In this document: positions 1 through 8,829 of the stretch, piece by piece
How positions within the stretch are numbered: position 1 is the first letter of the stretch
Layout: each line of letters begins with the position of its first letter
DNA from: NORP240 sp965222175
Lineage (GTDB): Bacteria > Pseudomonadota > Gammaproteobacteria > Pseudomonadales > Pseudohongiellaceae
Length of the DNA: 64,000 nucleotides
Direction of reading: 5' to 3'
NCBI GenBank assembly: GCA_965222175.1
Contig: OZ244938.1
Coordinates: forward strand, 4,216,001-4,280,000
Program-made: the position numbers and the translations under genes
The notes under the pieces: generated by a model
Seen by the model: only the letters and a program-made list of their open reading frames with translations
What the model was told of the DNA's origin: nothing
The model's database searches: none

Positions 1-149
1 AAAGCAACCTGGAAGCGGAATTACAGGGGCTGGAAGACCTGGACCTCGAGTTTGAATTCGAATTCGAGATGGATGACGAGATGGATGTCGATTTGGAGGA
101 TACCCCCGCCGACGCCGTCGATGTTCAAGCAGATCGCGAGCCGGTGTAG
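1..149 (+). CDS. C-terminal end of an acidic protein (partial)
   Basis: An open frame enters from the left edge and ends at TAG 147-149. The visible 48 residues are strongly acidic, with alternating Glu/Phe and Asp/Glu stretches (for example LEFEFEFE, MDDEMDVD), which suggests a low-complexity acidic tail. The stop lies 5 bp before the ATG of the BlaI-type repressor, so the two genes are probably co-transcribed. The protein cannot be named from this tail. The partner of a BlaI repressor is often an M56 BlaR-type peptidase, but nothing visible supports that here. Confidence 0.6.
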   Translation, partial: SNLEAELQGLEDLDLEFEFEFEMDDEMDVDLEDTPADAVDVQADREPV

Positions 150-154
150 GACAG

Positions 155-556
155 ATGAACGGAACCCGGACAGAGCCAACAGCACCCTTGTCACGTGCGC
201 AGCGTGAAGTGATGGAGATTATCTGGGACCTGGGGGAAGCCGGGGTCGCGGAAGTTGTCAGGGCACTGAACAACTCGCGTCCCGCCGCCCGCAATACCGT
301 ACGCACTTTACTGGAACGAATGGAAGAAAAGGGCTGGCTGACTCACCGGACCGAAGGGCGCAGTTTTATTTACGCTCCCACGGTTGACCGGGAAGAAAGC
401 CTGGGGGAGCGGGTCAGGGACATGGTGGAAAAAGCCTGTGGCGGACAGCCGGAAAAGCTGATGATGGCACTGATGGACTACCGGGGTCTTTCCGACGAGG
501 AAAGTTCACGAATTCGACAGCTCCTGGACCAGGCCAGGGAGAAAGACGCCGACTGA
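155..556 (+). CDS. BlaI/MecI/CopY-family transcriptional repressor
   Basis: The 133-residue protein has the usual size and layout of BlaI/MecI/CopY repressors. An N-terminal winged helix covers about residues 10-80, with the typical start LSRAQREVMEIIWDLGE and the recognition-helix region ARNTVRTLLERMEEKGWL. A short helical dimerisation tail follows. Family members bind palindromic operators as dimers and are inactivated by a cognate membrane protease (BlaR/MecR) or by metal ions. No BlaR gene is visible downstream, so the signal is unknown. It follows an acidic open frame after 5 bp. The fold assignment is firm; the regulon is not known. Confidence 0.88.
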   Translation: MNGTRTEPTAPLSRAQREVMEIIWDLGEAGVAEVVRALNNSRPAARNTVRTLLERMEEKGWLTHRTEGRSFIYAPTVDREESLGERVRDMVEKACGGQPEKLMMALMDYRGLSDEESSRIRQLLDQAREKDAD

Positions 557-678
557 CCTGACCAGGCCGGCCTGCCGGGTAGTCCGCGGCCCTCACCGGA
601 TGGGCAGCCGGCACTTCACCGGTTCAATCCGCGCAGCGCTGTGGCCAGCCGCAGCCCGCCCGCACTGTCAGGGAATCC

Positions 679-1650
679 CTAATTTTCCGCTTCACGCTGC
701 TCCAACACCCGCGCACCACGTAAAATATTGGCCATGGCGTAATTACCCTCGTGACAGGCGTACTCGAAAATCGTGTAATCCTGCAGACGCGGCATGGGAC
801 GCACGGCGGTCCAGGGCCGTTCATACAGCTCCGGGTCCTCGATGGTGAACTGGTAGTCGATCAGGTCATCACTTACCCGGGTGAAACGTTCCACGGCGCG
901 GGTGTTGCGGGTGGACGGGAAGCGGTGCTGGGTCTTGTCACTGAAATTGGTGGTTACCACCACCAGGGTGTCGCCGTCCCAATAGCCCCTTGAGTCGCCG
1001 TTCCACTGCCTGATGTTGTCATGCAGGGGCGGTCGGTCGTCCAGCGGAATCAGCCGCACATCGTGGATCATCTCCACGTAAATCGCCACGTAACCGGGCG
1101 CCTGAACGATTTCATAGGTGTTGTTATAGCCGGTGGAGATGGGCGGCACACCGTGATAGGTAATACACCGGTCCCAGTTGGAGCGGAATTCCCACGAATC
1201 CGTGTCCCGGGCCTGGCGATAGGCGCGCTCCCGGGCGAGTCGCTGTTCCGCCTCGGGTCGCAGGGGCAGGCGCCCGTCAGGTGGATCGATGATCAACGAG
1301 GTCCGCAGATCGGCGGAAACAGCGCCCCGGTCGAACCACTCCACGTTGTAGGTTCCCGGATCTCCCGGCCGGTCATCGGGCTCCACCAGGGTGCCGGCAT
1401 TGATGGCGGCGGCTTCCTCCGGTGTGTAAAACGCCCTGTCTTCCAATCGCGCCGGTCGCTGCAGCGGTGTCAGGCTGGCATAGGACCACGTACCCTGAAG
1501 ATCGGGATCACCCCAGGGGGTAGTCTTGCTGTAGGCGGCGTCTGCAGGATCCGCCGCCATCACCTGGCCGGAGCTGAACAGGCAGGCGGAAATCAAGCCA
1601 GCCAGCAGAACGTTCATTGCCGAAAATCGGATGACCAGTGGAGCTTTCAT
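679..1650 (-). CDS. Secreted protein of unknown function, GDPDLQGTW family (paralogue 1)
   Basis: 323 residues with a Sec signal peptide (hydrophobic segment about 12-31, likely cleavage after VMA). The mature start carries TPWGDPDLQGTW, a hallmark of a large unnamed family of secreted proteins in aquatic Proteobacteria and Acidobacteria. Other conserved-looking blocks are RCITYHGVPP, PGYVAIYVEMIHDVRLIPLD, GDSRGYWDGDTLVV and a C-terminal FEYACHEGNYAM. The same blocks recur in the gene at 6960-7964, so the two are paralogues. They bracket two quinoprotein dehydrogenase genes, which suggests a shared periplasmic pathway. The reaction is unknown. Confidence 0.8.
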   Translation of the reverse strand: MKAPLVIRFSAMNVLLAGLISACLFSSGQVMAADPADAAYSKTTPWGDPDLQGTWSYASLTPLQRPARLEDRAFYTPEEAAAINAGTLVEPDDRPGDPGTYNVEWFDRGAVSADLRTSLIIDPPDGRLPLRPEAEQRLARERAYRQARDTDSWEFRSNWDRCITYHGVPPISTGYNNTYEIVQAPGYVAIYVEMIHDVRLIPLDDRPPLHDNIRQWNGDSRGYWDGDTLVVVTTNFSDKTQHRFPSTRNTRAVERFTRVSDDLIDYQFTIEDPELYERPWTAVRPMPRLQDYTIFEYACHEGNYAMANILRGARVLEQREAEN

Positions 1651-1829
1651 GGTTATTATCTCCAGTTCAACTGGTTGTCAGCCAGTCTGTACCCAGTTGT
1701 TTTCAGAATAAACAGTTGTAAATCGTCTGTCCACTCCGGTTGCCGTGCTGCAGCCAGCGGGAATCAGCCCGGCACTGTACCGGCACATCGATACTTTATT
1801 TCGCGGGCAGATACGATGCAACAACCCAG

Positions 1830-1867
1830 AGAACTGTTGAGTAATCATGGAAGTGCTCAGAGGTTCC
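1830..1867. repeat. MITE-B remnant: both ends fused
   Basis: A degenerate left end (GAACTGTTGAGTAATCATGG then AAGTGCTC) runs directly into the right terminus AGAGGTTCC. Compared with the complete copy at 19506-19769 the whole interior is missing. It lies just upstream of a 15-bp tandem repeat and of the MBL hydrolase gene. Confidence 0.6.
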
Positions 1868-1875
1868 TCAGGGCG

Positions 1876-1920
1876 TCGAATAATTAGGGACCGAATAATA
1901 AGGGATCGAATAATAAGGAG
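1876..1920 (+). repeat. 15-bp tandem repeat, three units, ending in the Shine-Dalgarno of the MBL gene
   Basis: Three head-to-tail 15-bp units of the form YCGAATAATAAGGGA occupy 1876-1890, 1891-1905 and 1906-1920. The last ends in AAGGAG, which lies 7 bp before the ATG at 1928 and acts as its ribosome binding site. Each unit holds an AGGGA/AGGAG purine run. The frame through the repeat is open (repeating RIIRD), but the start at 1928 is better supported. Confidence 0.75.
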
Positions 1921-1927
1921 TCGACTA

Positions 1928-2968
1928 ATGGCCATTACCATCCGCACCGGCCGGTGCCCTGCCCACCGGCCTGCCAACCCTGCCACAAGCGGTCCTGACA
2001 GCAGCACTCCCGACCACACTGGCAGCAGCGGAACCGCCATCGCTGCTGCCCCTGCGGGAAACCGTACAGCTGCGAGCCTGGTAGCCGTGCTGTTCGGCTG
2101 TGCACAGCTCTGGCTGCTGTTCGGCGGGGCTGCCCTGCATGCCCAGGACCGGCCGGTGCTGACCGAGGCGCAGCGCTCCCGGGTACAGATCCATGCCCTG
2201 CCCGACAAGGAGGATCTTTACGTCATTCCCGGGTTCGACGGCGCCCTGTCCGGTGGCAACGTGGCGGTGCTGGTAACCAGGGACGGCGTGCTTATCGTCG
2301 ACAACAAGTTCGAGTACAGCCACCCTGATATCATGGCGCAGATAAGGACAATAACCGATCTGCCGGTGCGCTACGTGCTGAATACGCACCACCATTTTGA
2401 TCATGCCGGCAGCAACGCCGCTTTCATGAACGACGCCACGGTGCTGGCCCATCGCAACGTCCACAGCAACATTCTGGCGAATAACCAATCCGGGGCACCG
2501 GAAGTTCTCTATGACCAGAGCGCCACCGTGGTGCTGGGTGGCCAGGAGGTCACGGCCTATCACTTTGGCCGCGGTCACACCAATGGCGATTCGGTTGTTC
2601 ACTTTTCACGACAGCGTACGGTGCATACCGGTGACCTGTTTATCTGGGGAGAGCGCCTGGACGGCAGTACGCTGGCACCCTTCATTGACTATGCCAACGG
2701 CGGCAGTGCCGTTGCCTGGACGGCCACGCTGGATGGCCTGCTGGCACTGGATTTCGATACCGTGATCCCCGGTCACGGCCCGATACTCAGAAAGGTGGAT
2801 ATCCGCATTTTTCGCAGCAGGTTCGAGCAGTTGCTGACCCGCATGCGCGTGCTCATTGCCGATGGCGTGACCCGTGACGCAATTGCCGCTGAACTGGACA
2901 TTGCCGACCTGGGCTGGCCCATGCCGGCGTCGCGCATCGAATCCATCTACGATGAGCTGACTCAGTAA
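1928..2968 (+). CDS. Secreted MBL-fold metallo-hydrolase
   Basis: 346 residues from ATG 1928, chosen because AAGGAG lies 7 bp upstream. A long N-terminus is followed by a hydrophobic segment (about residues 48-70) ending AALHA, so the mature protein is probably periplasmic. Metal ligands of the metallo-beta-lactamase fold are all visible: HHHFDH (about 154-159), GRGHTNGD (His 217), TGDLF (Asp 236) and PGHG (His 283). The family hydrolyses lactams, thioesters, lactones or other substrates with two zinc ions; the substrate here is not evident. Its stop overlaps the convergent quinoprotein gene by 7 bp. Confidence 0.88.
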   Translation: MAITIRTGRCPAHRPANPATSGPDSSTPDHTGSSGTAIAAAPAGNRTAASLVAVLFGCAQLWLLFGGAALHAQDRPVLTEAQRSRVQIHALPDKEDLYVIPGFDGALSGGNVAVLVTRDGVLIVDNKFEYSHPDIMAQIRTITDLPVRYVLNTHHHFDHAGSNAAFMNDATVLAHRNVHSNILANNQSGAPEVLYDQSATVVLGGQEVTAYHFGRGHTNGDSVVHFSRQRTVHTGDLFIWGERLDGSTLAPFIDYANGGSAVAWTATLDGLLALDFDTVIPGHGPILRKVDIRIFRSRFEQLLTRMRVLIADGVTRDAIAAELDIADLGWPMPASRIESIYDELTQ

Positions 2969-4920
2969 GTTCCTTGCGGAAGCGCAAAAACCACCAGCTC
3001 TGAATTATCGAAGCGTCCTCCTGCCACGGCAATATACTGCCGGCCTTCGTGGAGGTAACTCATTACGGGTCCGTGCAGGCGCCGGTCGACGGAGACCTGC
3101 CCCACTTTTTCGCCAGAGCTCTTGTCCAGGGCGACCAGGATAGACCCGGTAGCATCGGGCGAGATCTCGTCTTTCTGCGCCAGGTAGGAAATTACCAGTG
3201 ACCCGGTAATCAACAGGCCACCTTCCGCGGACACATCGGTAAACACGCTGCCCAGATCCGGCAGATCGAGATCCCGCAGGGCCGGATGATTGGCCGGTCC
3301 CCGGCCAAACGGCACCTGCCACACGTGTTCGCCGGTATCGAGATCGATAGCGGTTATACGCCGGTAGGGTGGTTTGGTCAGTGGCAATCCCATGGGTCCG
3401 ATATTGCGCTGCACCCTGATCACGTATGGCCAGTCAGAAGTCGGATCATCCGGCGGCACCAAGGACATCGCGTAGGGTCGCGTGTGGGACGGCACGTAGA
3501 GTATGTTGGTCACCGGATCGATATTGGCTCCCGGGAAATTGGCGCCGCCGCCTGCCCCGGGCAGATAAATCGTTGCTTCCTTGCCATCGGTGCCCTCGAC
3601 AATGGGTGGCGTGAAGATCGGACCCAGTACATAGTTCTGCGCCAGCTCACGGGCGGCTGCATTGATCTCGGGCGTGAAATCGATCAGATCGTCTTCCGTC
3701 ATACCCTGACGCTCAAAAGGAAGCGGCCAGGTGGGGTGCGGCTGGGTAGGGTGGGTCCGCTCACCGGGTACATTGCTTTGCGGCACCGGCCGTTCCTCAA
3801 TGGGCCACACGGGTTCGCCACTGAGTCGATCGAAGACATAGGTAAACCCGGTCTTGGACACCTGGGCGACAGCCTTGATGGCACGGCCATCGACAACGAT
3901 GTTCACCAGGTTTGGTGCCGAGGCAATATCGTAGTCCCATAACCCGTGGTGTACGGTCTGGAAATGCCACAGGCGCTCACCGGTGTCCGCGTCCAGCGCC
4001 ACCAGCGACTCCGCAAACAGGTTTTCCCCAAGGCGGGCACCACCCCAGTAATCATTGGTGGGTGTGGATACCGGCAGGTAAACAATCCCTTCCTCGTCAT
4101 CGGCGGAAAGAAATGTCCATGCATTGGTATTGCCCATGACCCGCCAGGCATCGTTCTCCCAGGTTTCGGTAAACGCCTCGCCCGCCTGGGGAATGGTATT
4201 GAACCGCCACTTGAATTGTCCGGTATAAGCGTCATAGGCACGCACATGCCCGGGCGGGTTGTTATTGAACAGCGTGTAGTCAAAGATCTTCGAACCGACT
4301 ATAACAGTATTGCCCACGGCTATGGGTGGCGCACCGTGGGTAATATTGTCCATTGCAAATTCCAGCCTGCCAAGATCACCGCGCAGATCGACAAAGCCGT
4401 CGGCGCCAAAATTCGGGTCAGGACGGCCGGTGTCGATGTCGATAGAGACCAGCTGTTTTCCCAGCGTTGCTATAAACAGGCGCTCAATGTCGCCATCGGT
4501 CCAGTATTCCATGCCACGGGTCTGCAGTGGCGTGAAGTTGGGACGACCGTTGCGATAGCTGCCGGGATCGAAAGACCACAGTTCCGTACCGCTGCCCGGG
4601 TCAAGTGCCGCCACCTGGCCATGATTGGTATTGATATACATGACGCCATCGATCACCAGCGGCACAGCGCGGTAGTCGCCGGTAGGATAAGCCAGCGCAG
4701 GTGCTAGCCTGCTGTCAATGGACTTCCAGCGCCAGGCGATTTCAAGCGCAGTGAAATTTTCGGCGTTAACCTGGTCCAGTGGCGTGAACTTTTGCGAAAA
4801 GTGATTGCCCCCGGCATGCCGCCACTCCCCAACCTCCCGGGTCCTTTCCTGTTCAATAGCGGGGCTGCAGGCTCCGAGCACCGCGATTATCGACAGTAAC
4901 AATCTTGCTGTGGTGGACAT
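2962..4920 (-). CDS. PQQ-dependent dehydrogenase, soluble glucose/quinate-type propeller lipoprotein
   Basis: About 652 residues. Three consecutive ATG codons (4926, 4923, 4920) follow the strong GGGAGGA site. The last has the best spacing (7 bp) and gives a short lipoprotein signal, LLLSIIAVLGAC, with the acylated Cys. Propeller repeats typical of quinoproteins recur (ALDPGSGTELWSFDP, SIDIDTGRPDPNFG, ALDADTGERLWHFQTVHHGLWDYDIA). The HHGLWDYD block and the GGN..SQKFTPLDQ opening match the membrane-bound glucose/quinate dehydrogenase branch, but without its N-terminal membrane domain. It is probably a periplasmic, membrane-anchored sugar or alcohol dehydrogenase using PQQ; substrate unknown. 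It lies 33 bp downstream of another quinoprotein gene, in one operon. Confidence 0.87.
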   Translation of the reverse strand: MSTTARLLLSIIAVLGACSPAIEQERTREVGEWRHAGGNHFSQKFTPLDQVNAENFTALEIAWRWKSIDSRLAPALAYPTGDYRAVPLVIDGVMYINTNHGQVAALDPGSGTELWSFDPGSYRNGRPNFTPLQTRGMEYWTDGDIERLFIATLGKQLVSIDIDTGRPDPNFGADGFVDLRGDLGRLEFAMDNITHGAPPIAVGNTVIVGSKIFDYTLFNNNPPGHVRAYDAYTGQFKWRFNTIPQAGEAFTETWENDAWRVMGNTNAWTFLSADDEEGIVYLPVSTPTNDYWGGARLGENLFAESLVALDADTGERLWHFQTVHHGLWDYDIASAPNLVNIVVDGRAIKAVAQVSKTGFTYVFDRLSGEPVWPIEERPVPQSNVPGERTHPTQPHPTWPLPFERQGMTEDDLIDFTPEINAAARELAQNYVLGPIFTPPIVEGTDGKEATIYLPGAGGGANFPGANIDPVTNILYVPSHTRPYAMSLVPPDDPTSDWPYVIRVQRNIGPMGLPLTKPPYRRITAIDLDTGEHVWQVPFGRGPANHPALRDLDLPDLGSVFTDVSAEGGLLITGSLVISYLAQKDEISPDATGSILVALDKSSGEKVGQVSVDRRLHGPVMSYLHEGRQYIAVAGGRFDNSELVVFALPQGTY

Positions 4921-4953
4921 CATCATTCCTCCCGCCACTGGCCTCCTGACGGG

Positions 4954-6771
4954 TCAGGGCAGCGCAAATATGAAAAGATTGGCTCCGCGACTGGGCCGCA
5001 GCTCCGGCGTCAGGTTGATCTGTCCGCTGCCGGTGTTCACGGCAATATACTGCCTGCCGTTTACGGCGAATGAAATGGGATAGCCGCTCACCGACGAACC
5101 GAGATTGATTTCCCACAACACCTCGCCGGTTTCATGGTCGTGGGCACGGAAGCGCCCATTGGAGTCGCCACCGAAAACCAGCCCGCCACCGGTGGACACC
5201 AGCGACATGGTGCCGGCCCGCTGCTCGTACAACCATTCCGTTCTGCCGGTCTCTGCACTGATCGCCCGAACCGTGCCCAGGTTATCGGTACCCGGTGCCA
5301 GCTGATGGCGGGCCGCCAGGGAATAGATTTCCAGCCCACCCTGACCACCGGCGGTTAGTGAACGCGCCGTGTCAGTATCGAAATCGGTGGTGGCCAGCAT
5401 GTTGGCGCAGGTATTTCTCAGGGGGTAATACATGGTGTTGGTCAGCGGGCTGTACGTACCCGCCTCCCAGTCTTTGCCACCGGTCCAGGTGGGGCAGACA
5501 AACACTATCTGCTCGGATTCCCTGAATACCACGTCGGGGTTTTCCGTGACGGCACCAGTCCTGCCATCTATGTCCTGGATTACGTTCTGCTGTACGGTAG
5601 GCGTGGCCCAGAGAAACTCACCGGATTCCATGTCCAGGGTATAAACCACACCGGTTTTGCCCGGAATACCGGTAATCACTCTGCGCAGCTCACCGGGCTG
5701 CAGGTCGGGATTGATCCAGCTGACCGTGGCGGGGTCCGGGTTTACCCGGGTTTCCACCAGCAACCGCTCGAAGGGATGATCAAGATCCCAGTGATCGTTG
5801 AGGTGCTGGTAGTGCCAGCGGATGGCGCCGGAGTCCACTTCCAGTGCCAGTGTACTGTTGTGATACAGGTAGCTGTTGTCCGCGTCGCCGAGGAAAAACT
5901 TCGGCGCCGGAGAAGTTACCGAGGTACCCAGTATGATCAGTCGTGACTGTGGATCGTAGCTGGGCACCATCCACGAACCGACGTGCTGTCGCTGTTCATA
6001 GGGCAGGTCCCCCCAGGTCTCATCGCCGCTTTCTCCGGGTCGTGGTATCAGGCGTCGCCGCCACAGCTCGGCACCGGTGCGGGCATCGTGTGCGGCAATG
6101 ATGCAGGCATCGGGACCACCCCAGGGTCGGCAGCTGCGGCCGGAAATAACCCGTCCGTCCGCGATGATGGGGCCTGAGCTGTGGGTAGCTGAGTTGACCT
6201 TATAGTCAAATATCCGGGTTTCCCAGACGGTGTCGCCGGTTTCCGCATCAAGGGCAAAGACGTGATTGTCATCGCTGGTATTGATGATCAGGTTCTGGTA
6301 AATGGCCAGGTTGCGATTGTTACGCGCATTGCCACCCACCTGGTTGTACAGGTCCTGGGGGATAGGCCGGCGGTATTCCCAGATAAGGTCGCCGGTCTCG
6401 GCGCTGATTGCCTGAATCACATCTTCGGCCTGGGGCACATACAGCACGCCGTCGTAGGCAAGTGGCGTAATCTCTCCGGTGCCAACAGCCAGGTCACGGG
6501 TCCAGACCAGGCGCAGCTGATCGACATTTTCCCGGTTAATCTGGTCAAGGGGACTGTAACCCCAGCTGTCCAGGGTTCGACGCCACATTAACCAGTCTTC
6601 CGGAGCCGGATTTTGTAACATGGCGTCGGTAACCGGTACAAAGCCTGCGGAATCCTGACCGTGACTCATTGGAACACCCAGGCACAGCCAACCCAGTAAC
6701 AGGGTGATGGCACGGGTAACGGGCAAACTGCCGTGGCAGGCACGGGTTCTGACAGTATCGAAGTAATTCAT
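4954..6771 (-). CDS. PQQ-dependent alcohol-dehydrogenase-like quinoprotein
   Basis: 605 residues from ATG 6771, which has AGAAGAAG about 8 bp upstream; longer in-frame starts lack a site. A signal peptide ends near PMSHG. The opening DWLMWRRTLDSWGYSPLDQIN and repeated AxDAxTGxxxW blades place it in the alcohol-dehydrogenase quinoprotein group. HWDLDHPF matches the WDxD region carrying the catalytic Asp. The vicinal Cys-Cys of methanol/ethanol dehydrogenases is absent; two cysteines lie apart in SGRSCRPWGGPDACI. No CxxCH heme motif is present, so a separate cytochrome must take the electrons. It is co-transcribed with the lipoprotein quinoprotein and is similar in length and motifs to the gene at 30028-31842. 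Confidence 0.87.
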   Translation of the reverse strand: MNYFDTVRTRACHGSLPVTRAITLLLGWLCLGVPMSHGQDSAGFVPVTDAMLQNPAPEDWLMWRRTLDSWGYSPLDQINRENVDQLRLVWTRDLAVGTGEITPLAYDGVLYVPQAEDVIQAISAETGDLIWEYRRPIPQDLYNQVGGNARNNRNLAIYQNLIINTSDDNHVFALDAETGDTVWETRIFDYKVNSATHSSGPIIADGRVISGRSCRPWGGPDACIIAAHDARTGAELWRRRLIPRPGESGDETWGDLPYEQRQHVGSWMVPSYDPQSRLIILGTSVTSPAPKFFLGDADNSYLYHNSTLALEVDSGAIRWHYQHLNDHWDLDHPFERLLVETRVNPDPATVSWINPDLQPGELRRVITGIPGKTGVVYTLDMESGEFLWATPTVQQNVIQDIDGRTGAVTENPDVVFRESEQIVFVCPTWTGGKDWEAGTYSPLTNTMYYPLRNTCANMLATTDFDTDTARSLTAGGQGGLEIYSLAARHQLAPGTDNLGTVRAISAETGRTEWLYEQRAGTMSLVSTGGGLVFGGDSNGRFRAHDHETGEVLWEINLGSSVSGYPISFAVNGRQYIAVNTGSGQINLTPELRPSRGANLFIFALP

Positions 6772-6959
6772 GACGGGGCTTCTTCTTATTATGGATGACC
6801 TGGGTGAAATTTTTCGTTCTGTATTGATTATACGGATTGCCACGATGATCGGAAGGACGATCGAAAGAGCGTGACCGTTTCCGTGGCGCATTCCAGGCGC
6901 TGTACCAGAGCCTGAAAGTTGTTATAGTAGCTGACAGGCATCCCCAGAGGAGTCGTAAA

Positions 6960-7964
6960 ATGAATAAAAATTCAACTAGTTATCTCCAGTCACCGGTAAA
7001 ACTCGCAGGTCTTGCCACGTTAGCCTGGTCCCTGTCATTCACGGTGAATGCCCAGAGTGAATGGACTCCGGACTATCTCGCCGACGGACAGCCCGACATC
7101 AATGGCATGTGGAATAACGTGGGCGCGACCGCCACGCCGCTGGAACTGCCGGACCAGTTCCAGGGACGCGCACCGGACGAAGCAGAGCTGGCGGCCTTTA
7201 TCCGGCAGCGGGACGAGCAGCGCAAGGGCGATACCTGGACCGGCTTTGAAAACAGCAGCGGCGTGGGCGCCTACGAAAACTACTGGTTTGACTGGTTCTG
7301 GTCAGACCCGGAAATCGACGCGCCGGCACTGATCGTGAATCCGCCAACCGGACGGCGCCCCCCATTGACAGAGAAAGCCAGCGCAGTCCGCGCCTACAAT
7401 ATCCGCCACGAACACGATTCCGCGGCCAACGTGGAGTCCGGTGACCGCTGCCTGTCCAGGGGCGTGTTCGGCATGATGATGCCCACTGCCTACAACAACG
7501 GCAAGCTGATCGTACAGGCACCGGGCTACGTGGTTATTCACAGCGAAATGATTCATAACGCCCGTATCATTCCCATCGACAGCGGACCGCACATCGATGA
7601 CAGCATCAGGTTGTGGGAGGGCGATCCCCGGGGCCGCTGGGAGGGCAATACACTGATCGTCGAGTCCACCAATTTTCGTTACGTGGGCAATATGCGCGCC
7701 CCCGGAACACCGGGCCCGGGCAACGCCCCACAGCATGAAGGCCGGCGGATGATCGAAACCTTTACCATCGAGGGTCCCGATACACTGCGCTACACCCTCA
7801 CGGTGGAAGACCCCGACACCTACACCGCGCCATGGACCGTGGCTTTCCCGTACAAACGCGACAGTGAGTACGTGCAGTACGAATACGCCTGTCACGAAGG
7901 CAACTACGCCATGTTCAACCGGCTCAGCGGCGCGCGAGAGCAGGAAGAATCGGGAGATCGATAA
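6960..7964 (+). CDS. Secreted protein of unknown function, GDPDLQGTW family (paralogue 2)
   Basis: 334 residues, with an AGAGGAG site 10 bp before ATG 6960. A Sec signal peptide covers residues 1-31 (ends FTVNA). The family opening appears as LADGQPDINGMWNN, followed by RCLSRGVFGMMMPTAYNN, PGYVVIHSEMIHNARIIPID, GDPRGRWEGNTLIVESTNF and YEYACHEGNYAMFNRL. These blocks match the product of 679-1650 in order. It is transcribed divergently from the two-quinoprotein operon across a 188-bp intergenic region that must hold both promoters. The function is unknown; the paralogue pair around the quinoproteins is the only contextual clue. Confidence 0.82.
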   Translation: MNKNSTSYLQSPVKLAGLATLAWSLSFTVNAQSEWTPDYLADGQPDINGMWNNVGATATPLELPDQFQGRAPDEAELAAFIRQRDEQRKGDTWTGFENSSGVGAYENYWFDWFWSDPEIDAPALIVNPPTGRRPPLTEKASAVRAYNIRHEHDSAANVESGDRCLSRGVFGMMMPTAYNNGKLIVQAPGYVVIHSEMIHNARIIPIDSGPHIDDSIRLWEGDPRGRWEGNTLIVESTNFRYVGNMRAPGTPGPGNAPQHEGRRMIETFTIEGPDTLRYTLTVEDPDTYTAPWTVAFPYKRDSEYVQYEYACHEGNYAMFNRLSGAREQEESGDR

Positions 7965-8000
7965 ATTCCGCTGTTGGTGTACTGGAGCAACAGCACTTAA

Positions 8001-8030
8001 GGAACTTCTGATCAGTCAGTCAGAGGTTCC
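8001..8030. repeat. MITE-B mini-copy: two inverted ends back to back (30 bp)
   Basis: GGAACTTCTGATC and CAGAGGTTCC face each other with a few bases between, forming a near-perfect palindrome. It is preceded by TTAA, matching the YTAR target seen at other copies. This appears to be a MITE whose interior was deleted. It marks the left edge of an AT-richer patch. Confidence 0.6.
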
Positions 8031-8153
8031 CTGGCTGTAGAAACTTACACCTGACCGGACAGCCCCTGTCCGTTTCGATGAAGAACAGACAGAAGCTGTA
8101 TGGCGATCATGATGACGACTCCTGGCCGAAATCAGCCTTGTTGAGTACAAAAA

Positions 8154-8639
8154 ATGAATATCGAAAGACTGAATACCTGGCTGACATTGATCGCGAATGT
8201 AGGTGTGTTAGCCGGAATAGTTTTCTTAGCTTTAGAAATTCAACAATCAAACCGAATCGCGATTGCAACAACTGACCTGGGCATAGGAGATGGCTTTAAC
8301 AGCTTCAATGAAGCGGTATACGAGGACAAAGACATGTCAGTATTGCTTGCTCGAGCGATGTCTCCTGGAACGGAATTTAGTCCTGACGAAGAAGTTGCTT
8401 TAAGGTTGTGGTTGTATGTGTTTTTGAATACACATGTTTCAGCTGAAACTGCCTATATCAATGGATTGGCCACAGAGAATACCTATGATGGTAATTTCAG
8501 AGACGCGAGATCTGTTTACGAACGCTATCCCGGGCTACATCCGATACTACGTGGAGTCGTCGATAACTTTCTGGAATCCGCTGGAGATATTGAATTTGTG
8601 AAATATTTGGATCAGCTTCTTACTGTTGCAGAAAACTAG
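8154..8639 (+). CDS. Small membrane-anchored protein of unknown function
   Basis: 161 residues. An N-terminal transmembrane helix (about 9-28, LTLIANVGVLAGIVFLALEI) is followed by QQSNRIAIATTD and then a mostly helical soluble region. The same design (hydrophobic start ending in LExxQxxR/N, then a helical domain) appears in the integron cassette proteins at 22124-22624 and 22809-23306, so it may be a former cassette or a relative. Codon use is AT-richer than in neighbouring genes. No function can be assigned. Confidence 0.7.
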   Translation: MNIERLNTWLTLIANVGVLAGIVFLALEIQQSNRIAIATTDLGIGDGFNSFNEAVYEDKDMSVLLARAMSPGTEFSPDEEVALRLWLYVFLNTHVSAETAYINGLATENTYDGNFRDARSVYERYPGLHPILRGVVDNFLESAGDIEFVKYLDQLLTVAEN

Positions 8640-8829
8640 CAAGACGAATTGAATGAAATTGGAATAAAGTCGGCTATTGGCCGAAAGGAGCCACTCAGAA
8701 CAGTGAATGGTGGCGTTTTATACGTCTTCTTTGGTGTGCAGAATCTGACATCGTCTGTCAGCGCAAGTCTGAGTATTTGCATTCAATTCTTATTTACATT
8801 CAACCCTATTTTTGGCTATTTGCTTTTTC

